Made by a program: the position numbers and the translations under genes
Origin: Siphonodentalium dalli
Taxonomy: Eukaryota > Mollusca > Scaphopoda > Gadilida > Siphonodentaliidae
DNA: 64,000 nucleotides
Reading direction: 5' to 3'
NCBI GenBank assembly: GCA_032622095.1
Contig: CP136064.1
Span: 40,697,912 to 40,761,911, forward strand
Notes under the pieces: model-generated
Told to the model about the DNA's origin: nothing
Seen by the model: the letters and a program-made list of their open reading frames with translations, nothing else
Databases searched by the model: none
Part shown: positions 38,301 to 48,603 of the stretch, in pieces
How positions within the stretch are numbered: the stretch's first letter is position 1
Layout of the letters: every line of letters starts with the position of its first letter

Positions 38301-41300
38301 ACCCAGTTAATATGGCGGTACTATACCGCGGTATCCTCCAACACCGCGGCACCGATACCGCTGGTTAACGCGAACAAGCATGCGCGAGTAAACACCTCCC
38401 CCAAAAGAGCTCCACGAAAATCACCGCGGTATTCCACAAAATTAATGCGGTGCCCGCTAAAAGACCACTGTATCATCACCCAATACCGTAACTTCACGCC
38501 ATGACCGTCTCGATACCGCTACCGTTTATTACCGGTATCACCGCGGTCATGACCGGGGTATCACCCCGTTTCTCTGGTCAATCACTTTGAGAATAGCGGT
38601 ATATACAAGGTAGCTATTAATCGACATACCTCTATGACATGGCTGAGATTTATTCGTAGCACTACGGTACTACTGTCATATGAAGTTATTGTTATGCATG
38701 TGACATTGATAAACCAAGATCTAATCAACTGTCAGTATTCTTGGGTAGATTGTAATCAACTTCAAGGTCAAACGTGATTAACACATCTGGATCATTTGTA
38801 TTGAAACATAGTATTATGTGAAAGCACGTTGTTCATAACATGACGAGAGATAGCGTCAGTAGCGATGGAATTATTGTTAAATAAATTTCCACGCATTAAA
38901 ACGTCAAAATAATTCCCACGAAATTATGATATTTCCGGCGGAGAATCACGTGGCATTTTTGATATCTGACAAATTCAATCATACCATAGATGTATTTCTC
39001 ACAATAATCTGTGCGCCTCGTAAGGCCTTGAAATGGTATCTGGTTTTGACATTGATAAACCAAGATGTTAATGTTATCAACTTTAAGTTCGAATGTGACC
39101 AACACATCTGGATCAGTGGTATAGAACCATAAAACAACAAAGTATTATGAGAAAGAATGTTGTTCATAACATTATGATAGATAGCGTCAGTAGCGATGGT
39201 AATTATTGCTAAATAAATGTCCACGCGTAAATAAATTCCCACGAAATTAGGAGACTTCCGTTAGAGAATCACGTGGCATTTTTTATATCTGACAAATTAT
39301 ATCATACCTTATAGGTTCTATAATAATTACATAGATGAATTGTTCACAGTAGTCTATGCGCCTCGTAAGGCCTTGAAATGGCGGCTGATTATGGCGAAAT
39401 GTGCGCCTCGTATCGATTTTCATATTCGAAAATTTTGAAGTCAGCCGCCTATTCGAAAAACACGAACAATTATATGTTTGAAACGAAACGGTCCGTGAAT
39501 TCGAAACGATAATTATAAAAACGAACGCGTAGGCGACCAGTAATTATTGTATCGATAAATTGAATTTGTCGCTATTGTTAAACGACAAATTCGGAAAAAT
39601 ACTCCCTTATGATCCGTTCGGTTGTAGCAGAAAAATAAACTGGCTAATTCAATCTGTACAGTGAATTATATTGGGACTGCGCATGCGTGACTGATACCGA
39701 GGCAAGCCACTGACCATTAGTTACCGTAGGCGACCGACCAAAAAGTTAACCCTTTTCTGCTATGGTTTACAAACGCAGGACATCTATCCATATAGTTCAG
39801 TGTGAGGGCTTCCTTTGGCGGAAATATGAAGATTTAACGACATCCGCGACAGTTCATATTACTGGTGTCATCGCCTGGTGTGAATAAGGATACAGACATA
39901 ATAGACATAAACTGCCATATATTCAATTATTTTATTTAGTTGTGAACAGAAAGGTTTGAAAAGGTGTGACAAGGCAATTAAGCTGGTAAAGTCAACACAG
40001 TAATTTCATCGCATGTGATAAACCCCATTTCTATTGGGTTTAGACAATACAACACACACACCCGGCATAGCGAGAATCTTGCTAGTGAGACATATGCACA
40101 AGATTTCCCCCATTTACTTGCTGTTACGGGCATAAAATTTCTGAAATATTTATTTTAATACCAGTATTTTCCCAAACTGTGAGATTGCGATAACAAGTGG
40201 TTAAAGGCTTAAAATCAGGAGACTCACCACCAAAACAGGAGATTATACAGATCTGTTTGGCACACCCAAAGTGGCACAAAAACATTGGTAAATGGCACAA
40301 CATTTGGTACACGATCATTTTGAGGCAGTGCGGACCCTGTTGGAAAGCAATAGTTGAGTTTATTTTTATAATTTTAGTAAAACTTATTGTGAAATTCATG
40401 GGCAGTTCCACTATTTGTCAGTTGTTTGTAGTGAAGCATATTTTTATTTTTACACCTCCTGCATCTAACTTTTTCAACCCGAATGTTAATCCAGGCTGTG
40501 TTATTGGCCTAAACATTAAAACTCTTTATAACATTTCACAACAAGAACATTTCCAGGCATGATGTAACAGGCCTATTAGTTTGTTCTGATTGCTTTTTCA
40601 GAAGATTTCATCAATAAACCAATATGTTTAAAGAGAATTGAATACATAAGAATCATAACTGTGGCAAATATCACTTGACCAAATCATAATCATGATTCCA
40701 GAGTAACCTCCATTTTGAGCCAGTACTCACTTTTTATCCGGTGTCAGTGTAATTCCATTTGGCGCCAACATGTAATCATCAACAGTTGTGTATGTATGAC
40801 CATCATAATACAGCAGACTTCCAAATGGCAGATTTGAGAAATGTTCTGCAAAAGCTAAGAACTTGGAGCGATATTTCATGTAATTAGTTGTGTAGAATGA
40901 ATCTTCTCCTGTTGCTGCAACATCGTTAAGACTGAAAGAAAAATGACAGCAATTAACCCTTTTGTGATGGGAGCTACATATATAAGAGAATGCACTGGCT
41001 TACGAGATCAAGGTAAATATTGTTAGGCCAATGCATTCTCTTATTTATTCGAGGTACCCTATGGGCGACCCGCATATATAAGATAATGCATTGGCACAGG
41101 GTTTTCATAAATTTCAGGAAGCTCCAGTCATGAAAGGGTTAATAGGTTACACATAACAACATGTATAAACAGGCGTAATGGAATTGAAGGCCCTCATAAC
41201 AAGGTTTTATCTTCTAAGGTTAGAAAATGTTCATTGACATTAGAATCCAGCAACCATAACATGTTTCTAAATGGGATAATCCAACCTAGCATAACTCAGT

Positions 41301-44300
41301 CTACCATCTGGAAGCCATTCATGATCCTGCTCAGTTTTCTCATTACCTGTGAGCACAGCTGTGGCCATTCATCAAATCCAGTACTAGTATGTACAAACTC
41401 AAAGAAAAAGCACATGTCTATATCGCACAAACCAACCAACTGGCTTTCTTTTCGAATTTCCAATAAAGCTGTTTATCATCTTACATCTGACCACTATGTC
41501 ATTTTCTCTATGAAGATTTCCTGACTTCATATCTGTTCTATATTAAACAATTGTATGAATTTATTACTCACACTTTGAATTCCGATGATGCGAATGTTTC
41601 CACATGTTTAAGTTGATTCTTTTGAGGTACAAACTGAAATTTCTCGATTGTATCAAAATTATTCCTGTGAGGATGGTTCACCACAAACAAATACAGCGTC
41701 CCTGTAAATAGGTAGATTATAGTATCATTTAACCCTTTAACTACTCTATGTGGTCTATGTGGTCTATGAATGATGCAAACATCATGGTAATTATAATGAC
41801 CATAGGTCATTTGTTGAACTAATAATCTGAACATTTCCCATCATTGAATATGAATCATTCTGCTGTTGCATATATGTTTTTCTGTCTGTCACTTATTACC
41901 TGGCCATGCCTCTAAATGAATAATATAACATTCCAAGCGAATAAACTTGCTCAACACATATATTTCAAATATTCTTGTATCAAATAGTATGAGATTGAAA
42001 AACTACTTAAAGGGGGACTCTACCCTAAATCTGGCCATTTATGGGACCATCTCCTTTTTCTAATCAACAGAATATATGCAATACATGAATGCATTTAAGC
42101 CATGGATTAGTGCAAAATAAACTTGTGTGGTCTAAGAACAAAGCAATTAGCATGGAATTATAATGAAAATGAATTTAGGACAGGAATCATTAATTCATTT
42201 TTATAATAATTACCATGTTGTTTGCATCGTTCATAGAGCACACAAGGGTATTTTGCACTAATCCATGGCTCAAATGGATTCATGTGATGCATATATTATG
42301 TTGAGTATAAAAGGAGACGGTCCCATAAATGGCCGGATTTAGGGTACAGTCCCCCTTTTAAGATACTCATACCCTTTTCTTCCCAGGAGGATAAGCCATG
42401 AGGATAAAAGTCTTCTTGATCAAATCCACCAAGACTCAACTCTAAGACTCCTTTCTTGGGTTCTTTGAAATTGAAAAGGAATATTCGCCCTTTTCTAATC
42501 CTGCCTCGATCTCCATGTATACTATTATCTTGCAAAGGCATAAGTAAACCCTGAAAAAAAGTTTAAAATAAGAAGTTAAAAAGCAAAATAGATTCGACTG
42601 AACAACTTATTCAGATATGGTACTCTGGGAACAGTCTAGAGGGGGATATGAGAGATATCTTCTTGTCAGTATTGGTTAAAATCAACAGCAGCCAGTGTGT
42701 GCAAGGTGTAAACATCTTTAAGGGTAAGCTAAGGTAATGCTTTGTTTTCAACCATTACATTGGCAAAGTACTGTTACCTTACTCTTCTACAGTAGACATT
42801 AATCATAAACTACAGCGCATCTAAAATCACCAAATTAAAGTAATATAATGTCAGAATTATGAAAGTAGCCTGGTTTATTCCATAGAAACATTATATTTGT
42901 TCTAAACTCCACCAGAGCTGTCAACTGAAAGTAGTAATTTAATGTGAAAAAATATATTTTATCACAATGTTAACATAATTTCAAAAGACAACAAACACAT
43001 TTGACCTCTCCATATTGTTACAGTTCGGGTTTTCCCTGACTGTAAACAAATCAATCCTTCACCCAAGCCTTGAAATAGGATGTCTGACATTTGCAGAATG
43101 AGGTCCCCAGAGGGTGAATTTAGTGATGCTACCCCGCATAGCGGGCTAGCATCACAAAATTCGCCCTCTGGGAACCTCATTCTGCTGAGGTGTAAGCAGA
43201 ATAAGGTCCCCAGAGGGTGAATTTGGTGATGCTAGACAGCTATGCGGGGTAGCATAACTAAATTCACCCTCTGGAGACCTCATTCTGCAAATGACAGACA
43301 CCCTATTTCAAGGCTTGCCTTCACCTCTGAATAAAATGGTGCTCACTTCTGGAAGTTGTGCCACTTTGCCCATGGTTGCTTATGTTAACCCTTTCATGAT
43401 GGGTGCTACGCTGGCACACCATTAAAGAACCTGTGCCAACGCAATGTACCATAGGTCGCCTTGCATATATAAGAGAATGCATTGGCCTAACAATTTTTAT
43501 AATTTTTTTATAATTTTTTCTTACATTCTTATAATATTTTCTTTCATTCTATAACAAGTTTTGTTATTTTTTCTTATATTCTTTAACAATTTTATCATTT
43601 TGTTCTTACATTCTTTAACAATTTTTTATCATTTTTGATAATTTTTTATTACATTCTTTAACAATTTTTATCATTTTTTATCATTATTTCTTATTCTTTA
43701 AGAATGGTTGATTTGAATATATAAGAGAATGCGTTGGCACAGGTTTTTCGCAAAATTTCAGGAACCTCCCCATCATGAAATGGTTAACAATTCCAGAAGG
43801 TTTCTCTGAGTGATTGTGTGTAAGCCTGTGTATAATGCTGAATAGAGTTTGAGTGGCTAAACATTTGTTACTGTATGTTGGTTATTCATAGGATGTCAGC
43901 TGTGAGATCTGATGTGAATTTATTATCTGATGTAAGCTGATGGTATGTTAATAATTGTGTAAATATATTCAAGCCTTGAAATATATGTAACTAATCAAAC
44001 GTGAGCTATTTCTAATTAACTGGTATATTCTGTGCGTAATTTAACATAAATGTTAAATTAATATAAAACATCATTATGACCATAAGATATCAGTCTTTCC
44101 GATAAATATAGCATTTTGTATTGATTTTTATGATAAAGTTGATTAATTTTACGAAAATTCTTGCCAGTGGATCTGGGCGTAAAGTCCGCTATAGAAGAGT
44201 AAGACAATTGTACTTCGACATAAACCAGTATTAACCCATCCAATTTCACTAGCTGATTTACATTGAAGGAAACTTGGACTAATGGTCATAGTGAACTGAA

Positions 44301-47300
44301 TATCTATCGCAAATCAATAATCGATGCTGATAGATAAATAATGATTACTCGCTAGTATCTATAAAGCTTACACACTAAACATGGCTCATCCTTTATAGAA
44401 ATTGAAATTAATTTCTAGTGGATAAAAATTAACAATCTCTCAGAAACTCTGAGATAGGGAAATAATGAAACGAGTAAATACATGCATAGTGTACAGGTTT
44501 TGATGTTCATATTTGAGATGCCAATGTGTTGTATGGGAAGAGTAACTAGTTACATCCAATAGGCTTTCATGATTAATCGTTTAGTCAATTAATAGGTCGT
44601 CAATTATGCACAGTCAATAATAATTTTCATGAGTTGATTATAAAGTATATTGATTAATTAATGAATACTCACAGAAGAAATGAAAGCCAAGCCATTTGGA
44701 AGAGTCTCTATATCTTCGGAACCAAATTCTGCAAATCAAACTCCAATTTAGCATTCAAATTCTCTGTTGATAATCACCAATGTAGTAACACTTCTGTCGT
44801 CCGTTATATCATAATATTTAAAATTTAACTCATTTTTAGTAAGGCCATGATTACAAATATATATTTGTATCGCAGGGCCCTGTGATGATTCGATTCAGTG
44901 TCCTCTCATCGGCGAACTGATAATCGGGATCGATAACAAATCGGCTCTATGTTACAGACATGTAACAAACTGCACACAGCAGCGAATAAGAACGACATCA
45001 TCCGCGATAAGTTAACACGATGAACTGCCCCTTCTGTCTATGTTGCCTGTTTCATATTCGAAAACAAGTATCTCGAGTGCCAAATTTGTGGAGAATTATT
45101 TGAAGGATATGTTTTTGTTCATCTATGATTGTTTCTCCATCCAGTGCTGTACCCATTATAGATTCAAACTCAATACCAATGTCAACATCAGATACCCGAA
45201 TCATTTGAGATTTGATTTGGCTGCTGAATATCTAAATTTCAGGGCCCTATACTATCGCGAAACATAAATCGAGATACATATCATATCACAACACAAACTG
45301 TATCTCCCATCCCTTTCTTTTAGAAACTTATTACATAGAAGTGAGCCGGGACTGATTATATCCAGCTTTCTATAAGAGTAACTTGATATAACATGAAAAT
45401 CATCCACCATCGCAGGCTGTCGTCATGGCAGGATAAATAAAAATGTCGATGACATAGTAGCTCAACATGGAGAGGGATATATATCATATATATCTATATC
45501 ATATATATATCCATTACAGTCAATGGACCGATAAGGAGGAATGCGGACAGTTGAAATATTTAAATAATACCAAAGGTCAACCCGAAGAGCCATATGAAGC
45601 TTGTGATCAATTGGAGGAATAATGTTGGCTTTAAGTATTTAGTCATGCAAAGAGTAAAATCCAAGATGGCTCCCATTAGCCATGTTTCTCATCGAAAATC
45701 GTTCAAATTTCATAGCTCCCATTCAGAAGTGATCCTCAACATGCCAGTAAAATATCAAATAAATTCTCTAATAAATGTGTGCTGCAAAGTGTGCCAATGA
45801 ATTCAAATGTTAAATCAAAGATGGGTGCTGGCGGCCATGTTTTTTAATGAAGATTCATTTGAAGTTTGGTGATAATCAGATGACGAATGTGGCCCGTAGT
45901 ATGTGCCAAAGGAAATTGTTGACGGATGTACGGACAGGTGGGTGGACACATACACACACACAATGGACACCAACCCATGGCAATAGCTCAAACTTGAACT
46001 AAAAAATCAGACTGTCATTTTGTGTATTATGTCTGTCAAGTAAATCATGCAACGCAAATGACCATTGTGTAATCATAAGTTAAAAACAATTAATTTCGTT
46101 ATTTCCTATTAAAGTGCTTAATCAGTGATAGATTCAGTTGCTATAAGCCTATAACCATGTCTGCTGATGAATTCACATCTTTTTAAGATCACTGGCCTTA
46201 GTTTGGGAATTTCTGAGACTGAAGATGAGCAAATAATATTATGTCAGCCAGATATACCGTATATCATACATTAAATGGCCTCAAGGTTTCAAGGAAAAGG
46301 TAAATGAGAAACAAGTTTCTCCAGGGAAGACACCAGTATTCAACTAATCCTTTGCTTCTCAAGGTGTCAAATTTTACTCAGTTTTACAGTATTTGTCAGA
46401 AAATGTATGCACAGTGTTACCAGTAATATTTATCTTTTGTTTTTAACACCAAGAAAAAAATATAGAGTGACTTGAGTGCTGCCATTGTTGCTGCCAATAA
46501 GTTAATAAGGAAATACACAATGTCCGTATCTGCATAAACAACATTGTCTGTATGTTAGAGTTATCTTTCATTGCGGAGAGCATAATACTGAGATCACTGT
46601 TACAGTAAAAGTTTACAAACAACGGTTACAACACTTCGGAATCTTGTCACTGGAGGATTATTGGTAATGAAAGAAAGAAGAAATTTTAATTGTTTTCATG
46701 TTTTTCTTGGCAATAAAGATTTAACAAACTGTGTATGATTTTTTCAGCTATACCCAAATGTTTTTAGACACTTTAATTTACCTATATCTACCTTTAATAC
46801 CTATATCTTCAATACAAAGAAATAAGTAGAATGAAATGTAGCAGTTTGAGTGTACATACCTATACCCGGTATTTGTTTACATCTCCCTGGTTCATGGTTA
46901 TTCACGTGAATATGAAATCCCATCAATCGTCTGAAAAATAAAAATCAATAATTATAAATGAAGAAATCTTAAAACATAGCCATGACATTGGTTCAATGTG
47001 TCCAGTTTATAGGATAATGGATGGTTATTGTCGAGATCGTATATTATCTTACAAACATCAATCAATTATTGTAATAACCAACACTCAATATCCAATGCAA
47101 TGACAAATATTTCATTGCGAACAATTTAATTTTATATGACTTGCATGTATGATATCAAAATATATGTAGTAATCCTATAATTATAATAGCACTCTGACTG
47201 ATAACAAGAAACATGACATAAGGGACATGCATTGCATTTAAAATGGATTACAGACAACAACTCTTAAGGCGATGCATCCATTGCATTGTATCCTTTAACA

Positions 47301-47969
47301 CACACAATGGAAGGTTTCTATTTTCAATGCAATGTATGCCCCAATGCATACCTTATATTGGTGATTAAACGTGTATGTCATGACGTTTCTTGTTTTCAAT
47401 TGATAAAAAGATGGCAGCTGCCTGCGAAGTGAAGAAAATTTGACTTGTATTATGTCAATGGAACTTTAAGTGTTTGGATTTGACAGGTTTGGTATAATCA
47501 TAGATTCCATTTATAACAGATTGTCAGATATATTTATTTGCAATATTGCATTCATCTCAATATTTAATTTAACAGCTGTAATCGGATGCTGTGTATTATA
47601 ACACAAAGCACCCACAACCCATGTGAACAAGTGACTGGTGAGCGATTCCAGGCGCTGCTAACTTTCATGCGATTCCTGCACATTTCTCTCATTCTATTAC
47701 AAGTGAAGGTATGGTATCTATGTATACAATTGCATACATATATGGTGATACAGACTCATAACACCTGTACTATTCTGTGACGGGAACTGGACAGCCAACT
47801 CATTAATGAAGGAATTCTCTGAAAATTTAGTAACACTAAGTGCTACAGGTAAGTTCTACTCATATCACATGATGTCCACCTTGTTTGTTGAAAATAATAC
47901 TCACATGACATTAATACAATGATGAATAAACACACCAATTAAACAGACAATCACGATCTTCAAATACAT
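26202..47969 (-). CDS. Paraoxonase/arylesterase (PON family), complete nine-exon gene PON-B
   Basis: Nine GT-AG exons join in phase to 1092 nt, 363 residues, close to the 355 of human PON1, and nine exons is also the vertebrate PON count. PON enzymes are six-bladed beta-propeller calcium hydrolases of lactones, aryl esters and some organophosphates, usually secreted or membrane-anchored. The N-terminus is a hydrophobic anchor (MYLKIVIVCLIGVFIHH). Calcium ligands match PON1: Glu50-Asp51 (GSEDIETLPNGLAF), Asn169-Asp170 (LNDVAATG), Asn225 (PNGITLTPD) and Asp270-Asn271 (LPDNPTIE). The catalytic His pair is His115 (FYPHGLS) and His133 (VVNHPH). Cys39 and Cys356 match the structural disulfide; the free Cys of PON1 (VGCHPNG) is Ser here. 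No stop or shift was found. Substrate preference cannot be read from sequence. PON-A is its tandem partner. Confidence 0.95.
26582..26838. mobile_element. TTAA-CCCTTT MITE in PON-B intron 8
   Basis: It begins TTAACCCTTTCATGTCGGGA and contains ccaatgcattctcttatata and caaaatttcaggaagctcca as in the intron 5 copy. The right terminus is eroded (catggaggaatcaggg). Confidence 0.7.
27156..27745. repeat. 48-bp minisatellite in PON-B intron 8
   Basis: About 12 copies of aatactctgaaggtccaata followed by ctcagaaggtccaatagttc and aaagtatt. The unit is a multiple of three, so a 226-codon plus-strand frame (NTLKVQYSEGPIVQS repeated) stays open. I regard it as non-coding. A degenerate outlier lies at 26440-26580. 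Confidence 0.88.
28763..28897 (-). CDS. PON-B exon 8
   Basis: Acceptor AAATTGCAG, donor GTATTA (weaker than the others), 135 nt. It contains LPDNPTIEFETGAVYIGSHP with Asp270 and Asn271. Confidence 0.94.
29979..30239. mobile_element. MITE in PON-B intron 7
   Basis: It begins TTAACCCTTTCTATACTAAA and ends with the inverted, decayed tttaatatagaaagg. An inner hairpin, cagataataagttcaa / ttgaacttattatctg, is present. It ends 36 bp from the exon 7 donor. Confidence 0.7.
30275..30356 (-). CDS. PON-B exon 7
   Basis: Acceptor TGTTTGCAG, donor GTAAGT, 82 nt. It encodes YLYLLSPMRQSFMSYAVESN and is equivalent to the PON1 stretch after SPDGK. Confidence 0.93.
30357..34567. other. PON-B intron 6, left part
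   Basis: AT-rich intron. It holds the hairpin at 31819-31965, a gggccataactctg repeat at about 32420-32560 and a (ggac)n simple repeat at 33006-33045. The rest has nothing recognised. Confidence 0.55.
31819..31965. mobile_element. Long hairpin in PON-B intron 6
   Basis: Arms of about 70 nt: ggtatctcaaactcgttcta to tttgagcctcgg, and back from cctcggctcaaa to tgagatcct. The arms differ at scattered positions. It is a fold-back MITE or old palindrome. Confidence 0.75.
34568..34910. mobile_element. Short inverted-repeat element (deletion derivative)
   Basis: Terminal inverted repeats of 59 bp (34568-34626 and 34852-34910), gatatttttaaaaatataat to cctgaacactgaactat. The interior up to 34786 is the same sequence as the right end of the neighbouring 4.9-kb element in reverse, so it looks like a small derivative of that family. 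Confidence 0.8.
36400..36800. repeat. Tandem duplication of about 190 bp
   Basis: Both units contain catgatctcaggcccttatg-like starts, ggttgggatcc, ctgcctgcaa, aaagctgag(c/a)tggacag and gcaaacgtctttgcc. The units are 36400-36595 and about 36612-36800. Confidence 0.8.
38300..38600. repeat. Cluster of accgcggt palindromes
   Basis: Repeated ataccgcggtatc, caccgcgg and taccggtatcaccgcggtca motifs in an otherwise AT-rich intron. It is locally G+C-rich and non-coding. Confidence 0.7.
38700..39385. repeat. Direct repeat of about 345 bp, two copies
   Basis: 38700-39048 and 39049-39385 both run from tgacattgataaaccaagat through acacatctggatca, gatagcgtcagtagcgatgg and gagaatcacgtggcatttt to gcgcctcgtaaggccttgaa. 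Confidence 0.85.
40731..40931 (-). CDS. PON-B exon 6
   Basis: Acceptor TTTCTTTCAG, donor GTGAGT, 201 nt. It contains LNDVAATGEDSFYTTN (Asn169, Asp170) and MLAPNGITLTPDK (Asn225). A MITE ends 19 nt before the acceptor AG. Confidence 0.95.
40953..41142. mobile_element. TTAA-CCCTTT MITE in PON-B intron 5, next to the exon 6 acceptor
   Basis: 190 bp with TTAA at both ends: CCCTTTTGTGATGGGAGCT ... AGCTCCAGTCATGAAAGGG. The interior carries the conserved ccaatgcattctctta hairpin. No TTAA-type transposase lies in the window. Confidence 0.85.
41572..41701 (-). CDS. PON-B exon 5
   Basis: Acceptor TTTACAG, donor GTGAGT, 130 nt. It contains LYLFVVNHPHRNNFDTIEKF with His133. Confidence 0.95.
41729..42006. 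mobile_element. Degenerate MITE in PON-B intron 4
   Basis: It starts TTAACCCTTTAACTACTCTA and shares aataatctgaacatttccca with the intron 7 MITE. The right end is not clearly recognisable, so the boundary is approximate. Confidence 0.5.
42007..42361. mobile_element. TTAA-flanked MITE in PON-B intron 4, next to the exon 4 donor
   Basis: TTAA-AGGGGGACTCTACCC ... GGGTACAGTCCCCCTT-TTAA, with inverted repeats continuing through taaatctggccatttatggg. It contains a second inner inverted pair (ccatggattagtgcaaaata / tattttgcactaatccatgg). Confidence 0.85.
42373..42550 (-). CDS. PON-B exon 4
   Basis: Acceptor TTTTTTCAG, donor GTATGAGT, 178 nt. It contains GRIFLFNFKEP and FYPHGLSSWEEK with catalytic His115. 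The donor is only 12 bp from a MITE. Confidence 0.95.
43064..43317. mobile_element. Double-hairpin fold-back in PON-B intron 3
   Basis: The outer arms caagccttgaaatagg / cctatttcaaggcttg enclose two consecutive hairpins (43091-43187 and 43195-43288), each with arms gcagaatgaggtccccagag ... agcatca. Four related arms in alternating orientation would make a three-way or cruciform fold. Confidence 0.85.
43385..43787. mobile_element. TTAA-CCCTTT MITE in PON-B intron 3
   Basis: TTAACCCTTTCATGATGGGT ... CCATCATGAAATGGTTAA. The middle is expanded by a T-rich tandem (attcttataatttttt) between the conserved gagaatgcattgg motifs. Confidence 0.8.
44673..44728 (-). CDS. PON-B exon 3
   Basis: Acceptor TTTGCAG, donor GTGAGT, 56 nt. 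It encodes FGSEDIETLPNGLAFISS with calcium ligands Glu50 and Asp51. Confidence 0.95.
44729..46859. other. PON-B intron 2
   Basis: From about 45650 it aligns with PON-A positions 1-1281, including a caacccatggcaatagctca repeat. The left part, 44729-45640, is AT-rich with an AT palindrome near 45475-45515 and nothing else recognised. Confidence 0.6.
46860..46930 (-). CDS. PON-B exon 2
   Basis: Acceptor TTTTTCAG, donor GTATGT, 71 nt. It encodes RLMGFHIHVNNHEPGRCKQI with Cys39. Confidence 0.93.
47905..47969 (-). CDS. PON-B exon 1
   Basis: ATG is at 47969-47967, with 21 residues plus two bases and donor GTGAGT. It encodes the N-terminal hydrophobic anchor. Confidence 0.92.
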
Positions 47970-48050
47970 CCCTTCAAAGATTCTTTTGTTCAAATCTGGA
48001 ACGAAAATATAATCAATGTCATACAGACTACAGTTACTGGAGGAGAATGA

Positions 48051-48057
48051 TTTTATA
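48051..48057 (-). promoter_or_regulatory. TATA-like box of PON-B
   Basis: The minus strand reads TATAAAA about 85 nt upstream of the PON-B ATG, conserved in position with PON-A. About 30 nt downstream lies ccagtaactgtagtctg, the likely start region. Confidence 0.45.
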
Positions 48058-48344
48058 CAGCTATGCAGCAGCAACTGACTTTGAATTTTAAATCAGGCTA
48101 TTTATAAAACATTTTGTCCCACAAAATTGGGAATTTGGCAATGCTGCAAGTCAGTGCAATCTGAAATTGATATTCTTTGATGTACAATGATGGAAGTTCC
48201 GTGGTTTACTCCATTTTATGTGCAACTAAACTAAATATATAAATGTTAAGATAGGGTTACAGAAATAAACATATTTACAATATACAAAATGCATGCACAA
48301 TGAAGCTTTATGTCTTATCTTAGATTGTATAAAGTTAGAATGCA

Positions 48345-48603
48345 TGCTCATGAAAATGGATAACTCTAAAATCAAGTGGCTTTTTTGTGTCAGATATTTG
48401 ACAAACTGGCAAAATTTTGTTTGAACAAAAAGTTGATAAATAACAGGTTTTGGGCAATTTTATACAATATTTGTGGCTAAGCATTATTTTTGGGCAATTA
48501 ATCGATTCTGATAACTGAAGTGGCATTTCAAAACAAAAAATTGTTGTTGGAATCTGATTATATGGGGACCACCGAAACGGATTGAGTACGGTACCTTTAA
48601 CAT
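48345..48603 (-). mobile_element. Partial TTAA-type MITE (aggtactcaatcc family)
   Basis: It ends ggattgagtacggtaccTTTAA. The body has ggataactctaaaatcaagt and ttgataaataacaggttttg as in the copies at 21830 and 52786. It sits just upstream of the end of PON-A/PON-B homology. Confidence 0.65.

Larger units (their letters stand above)
34908..39828. mobile_element. 4.9-kb inverted-repeat element in PON-B intron 6
   Basis: Terminal inverted repeats of 43 bp (34908-34950 and 39786-39828): atatttccgccaaaggaagc, then cctcacactgaactatatgg. The interior holds a tandem duplication, two similar coding-like stretches on the minus strand, an accgcggt-rich stretch and a 345-bp direct repeat. No intact transposase was recognised and no target duplication is clear. 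Confidence 0.65.
45650..48330. repeat. Tandem-duplicated segment, PON-B copy
   Basis: It is co-linear with 1-4590 (PON-A) in the same orientation: part of intron 2, exon 2, intron 1, exon 1, promoter. It lacks the 123-bp MITE, the 1.9-kb intron segment and the DIRS element of the A copy. Confidence 0.9.
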
